64,000 bases of DNA from Larix kaempferi (GCA_027924585.1 BSBM01000007.1:5224001-5288000), one strand, 5' to 3'. Numbered from the stretch's first letter, positions 45,860 to 58,849 are shown. Notes: generated by a model from the letters alone, not told the origin. Numbers and translations are program-made.

Positions 45860-47065
45860 TTGTTGCGTTGAGAGATCTATGAGCAAAATGTTGGGTTGGG
45901 AGGTTAGCATGCACTATGAGGTAAGGGATTCCCTTATCTTACTGGTGAATCATTGGGTTTGGTTGTCTGATGGATTTGGAGGTGAGTAATATGTCCCTTA
46001 ATGCCCAATTCACTAAGGGTTAACTTGCTTTCCTAAGTGGTTGATTTGTCCTACTTGGGAACTTGTCACTAATACATCCAAAACCAACCATTGATTCACC
46101 GTAGCATTCCAAAATTTGGTGAAGTTGTGCTCAAAATGTTGATTTTCTAGCTTTGACATCTTGCTTTCCTCCATGGTGAGATATTCACTTGCTAGAATCC
46201 CACCAAACTTGGTGGAATTGCAAAACACTAAACTATAATATTAATGGTTCAAGCGCTAAGTTATTGAGGTGTTTCAGTCTCAATCGAAGCTTTGAGTAAA
46301 ACTAAGCCTTTGAATCTAAGAAGTAGATGATCTTCAAAAATAAACCCGTGAAACTCCTAGATGTGTGATGTTGGCTTGACTATGTACAATAATGTCACCC
46401 ACTAATCCTCGTATATATTCCTTGTACTCATTACAATTTCTCTTCATGTACAAAATCACCTTGACCACTTGTATATTATTATGAATGATAATCACCATCC
46501 AACCTGCATCTTTCCATCAAGCATCTTTCCTCACTTCTAACTTCCTTGGTTTTCACTTTTCCTTTCATGATTGTATTGGATGAGCATTAGCTTCAATGTA
46601 ATAAGCTTACTCCTTGCTTCTTCAATGTCTTGTCAATGATGCTTGGATATCTTGTGAACTTATGGTACTCAAACATATTAGATCAACTTTAGCGATAAGT
46701 TACAACCCAACAATCATGGAACATAAGCAAGCACAAAGATCATTAGAATTTCACTAAGTAAGAAGTAACCAAGCTAAACTTATTCATCAAAAAAGATGCT
46801 AAATCAATTCTCGATTTCATTTGATGCAAAGCATTAAACAATCCACAATCAAGAGTGTACCAAAAGTTAACACTTCGTCAAATAAAGTAATTCACATTTA
46901 AGCACACTTCAAGTCATAAAGACAAACATGGATTGAAATCATTAAGAAAATTGATGACATACAACGAATGAGCCATAAAGAAAACAAAACTTAATCAATG
47001 AGGCTTTATAAAAAAGTTTAGTGGGACCCCAATCCATAGGACGTGGATTTTTCGAGTGCCTCAAC
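45860..47065. repeat. Dispersed repeat, copy B
   Basis: This is the partner of copy A (15877-17885), in the same orientation and about 850 bp shorter. The missing section would fall near 46270-46300. It ends in GACCCCAATCCATAGGACGTG, the counterpart of copy A's GACCCCAAGTCTAGGACTTG. No coding domain. Confidence 0.75.
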
Positions 47066-47339
47066 AAATTGTTGATCAAATCTCTCTTGTGATTGAAGAA
47101 ATATCAACACTGCTAATTCTGCTCATTTCAAATACTTTGAATGCTATCACACAACAAGTCAATTTTTTGTACTTTTCTTAGACACACATTCAACTCAAAG
47201 TTATGGATTGAACAAGATATTCAAATATATTGGGAATGTACTATGCAATCATTTATAATGTAAAAGGACGAATTTAATAATATTCACTTAAACTTCTAGG
47301 GTACTCAAATCTTAGTAAAAATTCTCATTTATATAGCTT

Positions 47340-47550
47340 GAGAGGGCCTAATAGTTAAGAACATGTGTTCCTTTGTCAAAGGTCATTAGTTTGAATGTAG
47401 AGGGGGTTAGGATATTTACAACTTTGTAAACTAAGCAGTCATATTGATGTAAGTAGGGGTCCCTTGTCTCACTTAAAGGGGTTCTAGTATGACCATTTGA
47501 TGTTTGACGACATTGTGACCTTAAATTAAATTATTATTATTATTATTATA
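47340..47550 (+). mobile_element. tRNA-derived SINE candidate with (ATT)n tail
   Basis: GGGCCTAATAGTTAAGAACA resembles a tRNA 5' part with A box. GGTCATTAGTTTGAATGTAG resembles a B-box region (GGTTCGAATCC). A body of about 140 bp ends in ATTATTATTATTATTATAA. The layout fits a tRNA-derived SINE with a simple-sequence tail; a target duplication is not clear. Confidence 0.55.
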
Positions 47551-48849
47551 ACATAATTTTATTTAATACTATAATTTTTTAGGTGTTTTTAAACAAAAAC
47601 ACATACTTTTGTATTTAAAGGGCATTGAGACTAAACTATCCAACACATTAAATACAAAAAAGGGCAATAAAATTATCTTAAGTACTTCAAAATTCTTCAA
47701 AATTTATATAAAAGTATTGCTTGTTTATCTCATTCGCACAATTATAGTACTGGATATAGTTAGATGACTTGTATAATGCTTAAAATATTAGCTTAATAGC
47801 ACAACTATCTTTACAAACATTAGAAAATTCACATAGTTTTGGGCTTGTATCTACTAGGGACAAACTTTTGGCTTCTTGTCTTTGAGGATAGGATTATTGA
47901 TACTTCATCCATTTCTTGTTCCAAGTTCTGTTGAACTATGTCCTCTTCTTTAGCTTCCAACTATTCTAGACCAAGAGATCCAACTGACATAGTTGGGGTT
48001 ATTGATTTCCTGCTTTCCTCAAATCTAGGTCATTGGGGTTATTTATTTCCTGCTTTTCTCAAATCTAGGTCATTGTTCCAATTCCAACTACACGACTCCA
48101 TCCTTTAACAATATAGTCTTCTCACATGTTTCTTCTATTTTTTCATTGTTCTTTTTTCCCGATTTCTACTTGTATTTGTTTTCTGTAATACATTGCCTCT
48201 ATACCACTTGGATGTCCTTGCAATGCTTGTGTCCCCATTCTTTTATCCAAACTTCCCACCTTCTCCCATACAAAACTTAATATTCTTCCTCGTACACACA
48301 ATTCCTTTCACGTCTTCAAACTTCCCTTCTAAGATCATATGTTTCATATAACGCACACTTATTAGGGTGTTCATGATAGTTGGTCACCCCCCTTGACTTC
48401 AAACCTACAATAAAACATTAAAATGTTTGTTTGAATTTAAAACTACCTGAATTCCTCATGATGAACAAAGTTGGCCAACTCCAAACTCTGGAATTTTCCA
48501 AATATTTATTCTCCAGGAGACAAGACTTAATAGTCATCAAAGATAGAAGACAATTATGTGCAACATCATAAGACAACATAATATTATGCTTAAAACAACC
48601 ATGATATGGGGATTAAACCTCTCCCCATGAAGATAGATTACAAACAGAGTGAATGGAGGAATTCTCTAGAACCCCTATAATGACCCACACACCTATGTCC
48701 ATCCCATTAGGGGAGATTTGAAATGAATTTCGTTGCGATGCAATGAGTGAGTATTTGCAAAATCTCTTGGGATATACTTTAAGGTATGAAACCTATGTAC
48801 AAGAGATGCCACTTGTCCCTTGGTGCCACTATATATCCAATATAAATAT
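47551..48849. other. Unclassified sequence, possible LINE 3' flank
   Basis: It contains a tandem duplication of about 43 bp at 47990-48075 (TTGGGGTTAT..ATTTCCTGCT, then CTCAAATCTAGGTCATTG, twice). Some minus-strand stretches are coding-like but too broken to assign. The part nearest 48850 is probably the 3' untranslated end of the minus-strand LINE. Confidence 0.45.
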
Positions 48850-48855
48850 TAATTT

Positions 48856-50659
48856 TTATGGGAGGTGGCAGATTGATAAATCCCTCACTGTATTGTGTAT
48901 TAAACCATAGTGTAATGGGCATGCTTTGTTTGTGTTTTTGTTTGCTAAGGCATCAAGACTGCACAAGACATGGAAAAACTCCACATATTTGTATCTCTCT
49001 ACTAATAGTTGAACCATAAGGACCATCCTTCTCAATTGTGTATCTTGAGACAATGCATTGTTGACCATATGGTGAATGATTGCCATCGAATCACCTACCA
49101 TTGTGATATTTTTTATTCCAATTTGTTTCATTATTGAAACACCTCGTATAACGGTAAGACTTTGTCCTGGTCATTAGTGGGTTTATCGATTCCCCATGCA
49201 AACGAAATTTCTTGATTTCCTTCGGGGTCAACAATGACCTCCTATGCACTTGCCACCGATGGATTTTCCTTCGAATCCCCATAAAAAAGATGGAGCATTG
49301 TCACCTTTCCCTAGTCCAATTTGAAAATTCATCCCTCGGTATTCTCAATTTCCATGCTAAGAACTTATTTTGGTTGTTGATGTTGAATCTAAATGAATGT
49401 GGTCCTTTTACGAGAACATATTTTATTCACTGCTTCTTTTCAATCTCCAAAGTTGCAGGTTTTTTACCCTTTTGCCTCTTTGATAAAATCACCTCAGTTA
49501 AGATACCTCTAGCTTGAGATGCCACCTTCTTGGGATTGACAACTTCTTAATGAAATATCACTTTTTATGGATAACCATACCTTCCAATATAAATACAAGG
49601 GATTTTCTATCTATACTTTTTCAAGTAATGGCTTGTTTTGGAGGGATCCTGGGTAATTGTTGTTCCAAATATATAATGCTTCCTTCCAATTTTGGGGCAT
49701 GTCAATTTGCTTTCCTAATTCTAGGAATGTAATACTCTATAATTATTTTGTGAACTCACTTTCCAGAAAAAAAATACGGAATGAGGATTCTGCATTTGTT
49801 TGCATAAGAAGGGCATCTAAATGGACCTTGAGGCTTGAATCCCCCTTCTTTTCAAAATTTATGTTGTCAAAACCTTACCATGAATCAAGATCCAACAAAA
49901 GATCTTAAGTTTGGGAATATTGTCTCCTTTCCAGGAAGTATACCAAATTGATAATCTTGGAAGTTGAGTTCAATATTCATTATGGACCTTATGGCCACTT
50001 ATGACTGATAAAGATTCCATGTGTTTACCCCATCCTCTATTATCTATAGAGTCTTGACTAATTGGAGTTTCTCCTCTAAGATTAAGCAATAATGCACCCA
50101 AGAGTTTCTCCTTAAAGGTGTCCTTCTAAGGATTTTGTTGTACCAAATCTAAATATGTCAACAATTTCTTGGCACCCATGAGAGTTTATCTTGGATGATA
50201 TGGGATAATGCCTTACAAAGTTTCCAAATTGGGGATCCCATCACCCATGACATCTAACGATCCAAACTTCCAATTAGGTCACTTACTTGAAGGTATTTTT
50301 ATGAAGGACTAACTTCCACCTTCTTTCCTGAGATTAATCTCCAAATGATTTTATCCCCCGTTGCCATGTTCATCAAATGAGAATATTTTATTGCAAGCCC
50401 CCCTCCATCCATTGTAGTTGTAAAAATACTCCAATTAGTAAGGTAGAACATCTTACTATTGTTATTCCCCCCTTGCTACAAAAAATTTCAAAGTGCCTTC
50501 CCAGTGAGCATCATTATACTAGAAGGGGATAGCATTAGGCAACTTTGAAAAAGAGGGAAGGAGGAGAGAACACATTTTAGAAGAACTAATATTCCAGCTA
50601 GGCCAACCACTAAGTTTTCCATTGTTTCACTTTCTTGTGGATTTTCTAATTTATAAATT
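48856..50659 (-). pseudogene. LINE ORF2: zinc-binding domain and RNase H
   Basis: After the polymerase core, coding continues in broken frames. A zf-RVT type segment lies near 49930-49780 (PKLKIFCWILIHGKVL, FKPQGPFRCPSYAN). The Cys pair CPSYAN-C is damaged: the usual C-x2-C is CPSY here. RNase H is near 49135-48860, with MKQIGIKNITMVGDSMAIIH then VEFFHVLCSLDALANKNTN, matching the GDS strand and the final D-AN motif. The upstream catalytic strand (FVCMGN near 49200) is poorly preserved. Confidence 0.85.
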
Positions 50660-52880
50660 GCTAGTCTTCTACCTTAGGATATCCAAGCATTAATGGAATC
50701 CCTATATATTTGAATGATGACCATTGCAGGATGTATGAGATCTATGGAATCTTGACAAGTAGAAATCATCAAGTGGGGGGTGGTATTCCATCCATGTGAA
50801 TTACCTTTCCTTTTATTTATGCAACCTCTTGAAGCATTCAGAAAAGTGTAAAGTATTTCTTTAAAAGGCTCGGCAATGATGATCAATGCTCCACCTAAGA
50901 GAAGAGTGTCATATGCAAATTGAGAGTGACTGATTTCTTTTACCTTTCCAACCATTGATATTCCTTGGAGGGTGCCAACTATTTTTCATGTTCAAGTATT
51001 CTAGTAAGAGAATCAACCATTATGATATAAAGAAGTGGAGAGGGGGGGCATCCTTTCCTAAGACCTCTCTGGCATTAGAAAAAGGAGGTGGGCTTGTCAA
51101 TGACCATATATAATATCCAGGGGCATCCTATGCATAATTTAATCTAGCATATAAAATAATATGCAGAATCAAACCTTTTTAGAACAAAATAAAGAAAAGA
51201 CTGGCGCACCCTCTTAAATTCATTTTCCATGTCCAAATTTATTATCATTATTTTCTTTTTTTTGTTTCCATTGGAATGTGTTGCTTCTTGAACTAGGAGA
51301 ATGTTATCAATAATCTGCCTTTTTCTAATAAATCCCCCCTGATTTTCCAAGACTATTTGAGGAAGAATATTGTTTCATCTATTGGAAATCATTTTTGTCA
51401 GCATTTTATATGAATTGTTACACAATGAAATAGGTCAAAATCTAGAAAAAGAGGAGGGATTTGATTCCTTGGGGATGATAACTAGGAAAGATGAGTTTGT
51501 GCCTTTGCCAACTTTGAGTTTTCTACTTGTCCAACTCAACATTTTGCACAAGTCAATATTGATAGTGTTCCAATAGGTGCAATAATAAAAGATACTAAAG
51601 TCGTTCGGGCTAGGTGCCTTGTCAGGCTCTAGTCCCCAAATTGTGGCAGTGACCTCTTCTTCCTTAATCTCCTTTCCAAGATCTACATTTTCTATGGTTG
51701 AAACAAGGCATGGGATTCTTTGCAATATTGTGTTGATAATATCCATATCAGTTACTTTCTCATATGCATATAGCCCCTTGAAATGTAGGAATGTCTCCTT
51801 CTTTATTTATTCAAAATATGTTATTTTTATTTCTATTCTCTTTATGAATTTTAGATACATTATTTTGGTGTTTCTAGAGATTTGATTGCTTATGGAAGAA
51901 ACATGTGTTTTTGTCTCCATAATTTAACCATGGGATTTGAGACTTAATCCTCCAATGTTCTTCCTCCTTAAATGCTAATGAAGTTTTCCATGTAGACTTA
52001 TTTCTTCATATATCTATTGTTGTGTCACTTCCTGTTGTTCCAATCGATCTTGGAGCTTTGTGAGTTGTTGATGAACCATTTCCTTTTATATTGTGGGATT
52101 TAGGTAATGCTCCTTTCCCACTATTTTCAAGCCGCTTTAGTAACTTTTAGCTTTGATTCCCAAATGAAGCAAGCAGATTCTTCCACTTTCATTTTCCATA
52201 CTTCCTTTTCAGATCTATTACTTTTTTATCTTGAAGCCAAATATGATTAAAGTTGAACGAGAGTGGACCATAGTTACACCTTTTTGCATTAAGAGTGACA
52301 TTGGCCTATGGCCTGAAGTTGCATAAGTGATTATATTGGATGTTATCTCCATGCAATCAACTGATTACCCTCTACGAATCAAGAGCTTGTCCAACCTAGT
52401 TGCAATATGGATAGATCCAAGCCTTTTATTTGTCAAAGTATATTTTCCCCTCTTTTATTTGATATCTAATAAGAACCAATCCATAATGATATCTTCAACT
52501 TTTTCTTTGAATTTATCTCGAATAATACTTCCTCCCCTCTTTTCCTCTTGATCCAAGACTATATTACAATCCCCTACCAATATACTATTCTCAACATAAA
52601 TAGTTTCTTTCATGTCGTATAATAGATTGCAAGAAATACTATAATTATCTAGTCAAAGGAAGCTTCTTTGCAAAAAATAAAATTTGCAACTAATATATTA
52701 AATAGGGATTTATGAGTAAGAAATTTTTTGGAAGATTGAAGAGCACTTTCCCAATTAATACTTGTGTTTGTTGTTATTTTTCTTAAGTTTTTTGTACATT
52801 TTGTCATTTTAAGTAGCTCAATCAACACTTTTAACATATCATTATAACCTATATTTTTTTCCAGAGGTGGCAAAGACTAT
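50660..52880 (-). pseudogene. LINE ORF2: endonuclease and reverse transcriptase
   Basis: ORF2 nicks the target and copies element RNA there. The endonuclease fragment shows ILVGDCNIVLDQEEKRGG (near 52605-52545; family GDFN with F changed to C), then TRLDKLLI near 52380. The linker WLNYGDKNTCFFHKQSN (near 51930-51880) is the usual GDKNTKFFH block. Reverse transcriptase follows, with LEPDKAPSPNDFS (near 51625), LVIIPKESNPSSFSRF (near 51480), QGGFIRKRQIIDNILLVQEA (near 51340), NLDMENEF (near 51230) and HSQFAYDTLLLGG (near 50910). Here the catalytic FADD is changed to FAYD. Stops and frame changes are frequent. Confidence 0.88.
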
Positions 52881-55663
52881 CATAACTCAGTTGTCAACTT
52901 GTAATGAGGAAAACAATCATTGGATCATTGAATGCGGGTTGTTATTCAAGAAAAACCATGCCACTTGAAATGAGTTGTCGATAGTCCATAAGGGGCAGAC
53001 TTCCACTATTGCTAGATGTCTTTAAGGCCACTAACTTGTTTCCTTAAGTACAAGGAAGATGAAATCTTAACCAATTAAAAGAAATTTTAGATATTACTCT
53101 AAAGCCACACCTATTTTGAAAATATTATTAACTCATTATTTTAAGAATATTAAAACTTTTTGTTTTTATTTTTATTTTCTAAAATCTATATAAAAACAAA
53201 AGGGGCTATAGAGCAAGAAGTCTTTGCCTTATGTGTTTAAACAATTATGCATGTGGTTTTAAAAAATTGTTTAAAGTTTTTATTAGTTACGCGTGGAGTT
53301 TTGGTGCTATGTTGAAAATCATGTGTCAAGTTATGATGCTAAGTCTAGAGTGGTTCCTTTCTTTCTCCCTCGGTTGATGGCGATCGAGAGTCATAGCTCG
53401 AAGCTAAAATACGGTAGTTTCTTGGGGCTCTTGGACTGCACTATGTCACCTTCGTCAAGAGACCAATCACCCTCAACCATGAGAAACACCTAGAATATGA
53501 TACATAGATTATTGTTGCAAATATCCCTCATTTCTCATGATTTTCCATTTTTTTTCTTTTTTCAGGTTGTCATCTATTCTAAGTTTTTCAGGTCCAAGTT
53601 AATTCTTAACAATATTTTCAATGTTTATGATGAGTTTCTTCTCAGACCAATATATTGCCCAAAATTGTATTTGCAAAATTGGCAGCGGTGGAGAAGATGC
53701 ACAAAGAAACAAAACCCACAAAGAGAGTAATGTGAACAACAAAAATAACATGATACAGTTTCAAACCAAAGCCCTAAATGCATGATTCAGACAATATATA
53801 TGCCAACAGAAGAAAAACAATTTAGAATCAGAGCCTAACCTCACTGTACTATCTTCACATTGGGCCTACTACAATGCCTCAATATTGGTGCCAACAGCAA
53901 CAATCCTCTTGTTGTATGGCCCCCTCTGTCTTTGTTGTACGACCTTCAATAAATGATGAATCCTCCTTGGAATATGTGCCACTTCTCTACCTCGAAAAGT
54001 GTGCCCAAACTCAGCTGTGTATACTGCAGGCGATTTCCAACACTATTTTCGTGCAATGCAAGTTGAATCACTTAGTTGGTGCATCCCCCTCCTCCTGGAA
54101 AATAGTGCCCTCTTCTAGAAATTCGTTCTCACCCTTTGAGAAACTCTACTCTTCCCTTCTCTTGCTCAATCCCTTACTTTCTCTTGCATATAGACTTCTC
54201 ACCTTCCTCACTCAACTTCTCCTTGAAACTCGTGCCTCTCTTTCTCTCCAGAGACTCTCTCTTTGAATGAATAGAAATATCTCATTAAGTTTCATTTTAT
54301 TCATATTTTAGGGTAACTCCTTTTGTCTTTTCAACTTCTAGGGACTAGATTAAATATTGGCCACAAGATCAAGGGCTGTGTTTAATCTCAAGTTCACTTA
54401 AATCACTTAAGTGAAACAATATAAAAACACTTTTCTTTTCGAAAAGTCACTTTCACCCTAAAATAATAAAAAGTGCACTTTACATCATAAAGTCAATTTA
54501 TAAACTTTTTTTACATCTTACTTTATAAGTGTGAATCAAAGAACAACTTACTTTACTAAAGTACATCTCACTTTAAAAATATAAAGTCACATCATAAAGT
54601 ATTTTAAAAACACATTGTATAAAGTCACTTTATGTCTTTAATGAGCACCCTTGTTCTCGGACCCCTGCACCAAGGAATCTGATGCAGGAGTACCTCCGAG
54701 CTACCAAAACTAACAAAAGAGAATCCCTCTTATTGTATTTGATGACTCCATTCAAAATAAAGTTCATATTATACAACTCATATGTATCTCATGTGTACAT
54801 TTGTTAACATGCTCAACCTAGTGTATGTTGGGTTAACATGTAGTAGCAAATCAAAGGAATAAATCAACAAGACTTATAAAAGGTGAAAATGGATCAAGAA
54901 GTGATTAGAATGAGTCCAAGTTGAGGGAAAGGAACCAATACTTTAAAAAAAACTAAAAAGAGGACATAATCATATCAACAAATAAGAGAGCGACAACAAA
55001 AGCTAGAGCTAGAACTGCTAAAATAGGTTACGGAAGAAGAACAACGGGTTCCTCAAAAGAAGCAAGCAATAGTTGTGTCTAAGGAGGCCAAATTGTTGTA
55101 AAGGAAAATGTTGTACATGTTGACATAAACGTTTAGTAAATACATAAGTAGATATGCATTAGGTAATCAAGATAACTAGATAAAATCCAAGTAATTAGAC
55201 TAAAAAGTATAACCAATGCACGGCTCCAGATTATGCCAAGTATACAATGAAGTGAATGTATTGTATGTGGCATGATATAGAACCTCGAAATTCCATGATT
55301 TATGAAAATGCATAGATTATCACTCATTCATACACATGTTGGGTCTCATACCATGTGTGGCACAATTTTTTGACACTTTTCGGCTTGAATTGCTCCCACT
55401 TAGCGCTAGATGGAAAAACTTATTTTGCATGGAAATACATTTGTCCACCAGATGGTACTTGTAGATGTAGTTTTATAAAATGTGATCATTTTCGGGTATG
55501 CCCAGGTCAGGCATGTTGCAGAGACTTTAAAGCTTTTTTAACAAAGCCTTGTGAGACTGGTCTATATCTATAGTTGGAGCTTCTTGCATAAATTTTCTAC
55601 CTTTTCATTCTTTATCTGATTGGGTTTCTCCATAAATTATGGGATTATATGGCCTAGAGGCAT
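52881..55663. other. Unclassified sequence with AAAGT-rich tract
   Basis: 54400-54650 is unusually rich in the words AAAGTCACTTT, CTTTATAAGT and TAAAGTCAC, possibly a decayed AAAGTGA-type simple repeat. 53870-54270 is a C+T-rich, low-stop tract whose plus-strand frame (130 codons) has no recognisable domain. 55355-55573 holds a Cys-rich frame (CRCSFIKCDHFRVCPGQACC) without a family I know. Confidence 0.5.
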
Positions 55664-55668
55664 CTTTC

Positions 55669-56175
55669 TGTTAGAAAAACAGGATCGCAGAGAAATAACA
55701 ATAAACAGAAATGAAAATATAATCACACATACACATTACAAGAGAGACACAAATATATTGTGGTTCACCCAACTTGGGCTACGTCCACACTGAAGTTGCC
55801 AGTCCTTATTATTATTTTGTCCAGCAAAGTGAAGGGATACAACCTGCAGCACAGCCGCTGCACTTCCTATTCACACTCTCTCACAGTCTCTCTTCCGATC
55901 TCAGAGATCTTTATAATGCATATTACCTAATACATCAACCCTAACCGTGTTACAATGACTTTCTTTTATAAGGGAAATACAATGGGAAAATACCACGGAT
56001 TACCCAAAACCAGGGGCCCGTAAAACAACCCCAAAAATTTCCTTCGGGGGCTTCGCCCCCAAACCCCCCAACTAGGGTGATTATACAGTCGTTTTACATA
56101 TCATATAAAGCTGGGGTACAAACACGGTTGAATAATAATGTCTCTGAATCTTGAGATCAGGCTCCACAACCAACA
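55669..56175 (-). repeat. 3' LTR of copia element
   Basis: On the minus strand it begins TGTTGGTTGTGGAGCC and ends TTTTTCTAACA. It contains the GC stem GGGGGC-TTC-GCCCCC at 56046-56060, in the segment that differs most from the other LTR. Confidence 0.96.
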
Positions 56176-56187
56176 ATCTCCCACTTG
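56176..56187 (-). promoter_or_regulatory. Polypurine tract of copia element
   Basis: The minus strand reads CCAAGTGGGAGAT immediately before the LTR start TGTTGG. Confidence 0.88.
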
Positions 56188-56261
56188 GAGACTAATCACA
56201 ACAACTCCACCGCTACTGCACTTGCTAGACCTTGGACTTGGCAGCTTTCTCATCTTCACCT

Positions 56262-57713
56262 TCATGCTAGAAGGCCAACTGAAACCGAGCAAGAACTCAG
56301 TTTCTCTCTGGTCACTACCTTTGTGAACATGTATGTAGGATTCTGGCTAGTATGTATCTTTTCCAGCTTCAACAATTCATCTTCGAGAACAGAGCGTATG
56401 AAATGGTACTTGAGCTGTATATGTTTAGTCCTAGAATGGAATGTTGAGTTCTTTGCAATATGAATGGCACTCTAGCTGTCACTATACAACCTGCTATCCT
56501 TCTGCTTCTTACCCAATTCCTCCATAAACCTTTGCAACCAAATAATCTCTTTACTAGCCTCTGTAACAGCAACATACTCTGCTTCCGTTGTTGAAAGTGC
56601 AAAAACCTTCTGCAGTTTCGAAATCCAACTTACTGTTGTTCCACCTACAGTAAACACATACCCTGTGGTGCTCCTCCTGCTATCCTTATCACCTGCCATA
56701 TCTGCATCAACATATCCCTGTAGAACAATATCTGAACCTCCAAAACATAATGCTTGAGTGGTAGTACCTCTCAAATACCTGAGAATCCACTGTACTGCCT
56801 TCCAATGTTCTTTACCTGGATTGTTCATATATCTACTCACAACTCCCACTGCTTGTACAATATCTGGTCTTGTGCACACCATGGCATACATCAAGCTGCC
56901 AACTGCTTATTGATAGGGAATCTTGGACATGTAATATGTCTCTTCCTGTGTCTTGGGACACATTTCCTTACTTAGACTAAAATTGATGGCCAAAGGTGTA
57001 CTTACTGGTTTTTCATTATGCATTCTAAACCTCTCCAACACCTTTTGTATGTACTCACTCTGAGACAATGTCAATTTGCCATTTTTCCTGTCTCTCGTTA
57101 TTCTCATACCAAGGATTTGCTTTACAACACCCAAATCCTTCATCGCAAATGAATTAGCTAGCTTCCTTTTGAGTACATTTATATCCTGCATGTTAGACCC
57201 TGCAACAAGCATGTCATCCACATACAATAACAAGATAATATATCTTTCATTGTCTAGCTTCTTGAAATAAACACAGTGGTCAGAATGACATCTACTATAA
57301 CCTTGTTCTGTCATAAACCTGTCAAATTTTAAATACCACTGCCTTGGAGCTTTCTTCAAGCCATACAAACTCTTTTTCAACTAGCATACCAAATCCTCCT
57401 TCCCTTTGACCTCATACCCTTGTGGTTGCTGCATATATATCTCTTCCTCCAAATCCCCATGAAAAAAGGCTGTTTTTACATCTAACTGTTCAAGATGCAA
57501 ATCTTCTACCGCCACTAGACTTAAGATAGTCCTAATTGAAGTCATCTTAACAACAGGAGAAAATATTTCATCAAAATCTATACCTTTCTTCTATGCAAAC
57601 CCATTTACAACAAGTATGGCCTTATACCGCTTCTTACCTCCTTCTGCTTCCTTCAACCTATAAATCCATTTGTTCTGCAATGCTCTTTTACCAGCAGGCA
57701 AATGAACCAAATC
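56262..57713 (-). pseudogene. pol: Copia reverse transcriptase and RNase H
   Basis: Reverse transcriptase runs from about 57700, with NKWIYRLKEAEGGKKRYKA (near 57680), QLDVKTAFFHGDLEEEIYM (near 57490) and KKSLYGLKKAPRQWY (57377). The intact catalytic box ILLLYVDDMLVAGS lies near 57230. RNase H covers about 56780-56260, with YVDADMAGDKDSRRSTTGY (near 56710) and STTEAEYVAVTEASKEIIWL near 56590. The true C-terminus (TREKLSSCSVSVGLLA, near 56265) is present. Stops occur near 57716, 57597, 57380, 56910 and 56472; all core catalytic motifs survive. Confidence 0.95.
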
Positions 57714-58849
57714 TCAAGTCTGGTTTCCTACCATTGAGTCCATCTCCTCATTCATGCCTTGCTCCCACTTCTTTCTAGTTTCCACTTGCATTGCTTCTTC
57801 ATAACACTCTGGTTCACCAGCATCAGTGATCAATAAATAATACATTGAAGGAGAGTATCGTTCAGGGAGTCTACTTAACCTGGTAGATCTTCTTGCAGTA
57901 GCAGGAGTTTCGGGTACTTGCTGCTGTTCTTGATTTTCTGGCACCTTTGGAACTTCATTTTCTTTAATTTCATCAAGTACTGTGTACTCTGTGTTTTCCT
58001 TTTCCTGTTTCTTTCCCTGCAACTGATCTTTATACATGACCTTTTCATTGAATATGACATCTCTACTTCTAATGATTTTGTTATTTTCATAATCCCATAA
58101 GCGATAACCAAAATCATCAACCCCATATCCAATAAAGGTACTTTTTTGGATTTAGCTTCAAGCTTTGTTCTATTATCTTTATCAATATGGACAAATGCTT
58201 TACAACCAAACGTTCTCAGAATTGAGTAGTTTACCTTTTTACCTGTCCATGCCTCCTATGGAATACCACCATCCAAAGCACTTGAAGGCCCTCTGTTTAT
58301 TAAATAAAAAGCAATATTTACAGCATCTGCCCAAAACTGTAAGGGCAACCCTGCATGCAATCTCATACACCTTGCACGCTCCATAATCGTTCTGTTCATC
58401 CTTTCAGACACACCATTTTCTTGTGGTGTTCCTGAGACTGTCTTCTCTCTACGAATCCCATGGTATGAACAGTAACTATTAAACTCCTTGACGCAGTACT
58501 CACCTCCATTATCAGATTTGAGACACTTCAACCTTTTTCATGTCTCATTCTCAACCAAAGCTTTCCACTTCTTAAAAGTAGCAAACACATCAGATTTATG
58601 TCTAATACAATAAACCCAAGTTTTCCTAGTTGCATCATCAATAAATGTAACATAATAATGAGAGCCACCAAGAGATTGTACCTAAGTTGGTCCCCATACA
58701 TCTGTATGCACAAGCTCTAACTTTTCATTCTTCTTTTGTTTCCCAACCCTGAGAAATCTGACTCTCTTTTGTTTTCCATAAACACAGTTCTCACAGAATT
58801 CCAAACTTACCTGCTTCAAATCTGGCAGCAACTTCCTTGAGTGGAGAAT
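57714..58849 (-). pseudogene. Copia integrase and linker
   Basis: The integrase zinc module ends with FCENCVYGKQKR (near 58790). The catalytic Asp lies in VHTDVWGP (near 58705), the second Asp in KSDNGGEYC (near 58515) and the Glu in SERMNRTIMERAR (near 58400), so the D-D-E set is complete. The C-terminal domain FGCKAFVHIDKDNRTKLEAK lies near 58200. A frame change occurs near 58140. A Ser/Pro/Gln-rich linker (58000-57850) joins to reverse transcriptase. TAG/TGA codons lie near 58685, 58535 and 58260. Confidence 0.93.

Larger units (their letters stand above)
48850..52880 (-). mobile_element. Decayed LINE (L1-type with RNase H)
   Basis: The minus-strand domain order is endonuclease, reverse transcriptase, zinc-binding domain, RNase H: the ORF2 layout of plant L1-type LINEs with a C-terminal RNase H. 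No ORF1, poly-A tail or target duplication is confidently seen, so the ends are approximate. Many stops and frame changes show it is long dead. Confidence 0.88.

Noticed and set aside
53874-54266. 130-codon plus-strand frame
   Set aside because: Composition follows a C+T-rich tract; no motif or similarity, and neighbouring frames are equally open.
55355-55573. Cys-rich 72-codon frame
   Set aside because: Protein-like at first sight, but there is no recognised family, upstream exon or start context. Left as unclassified.
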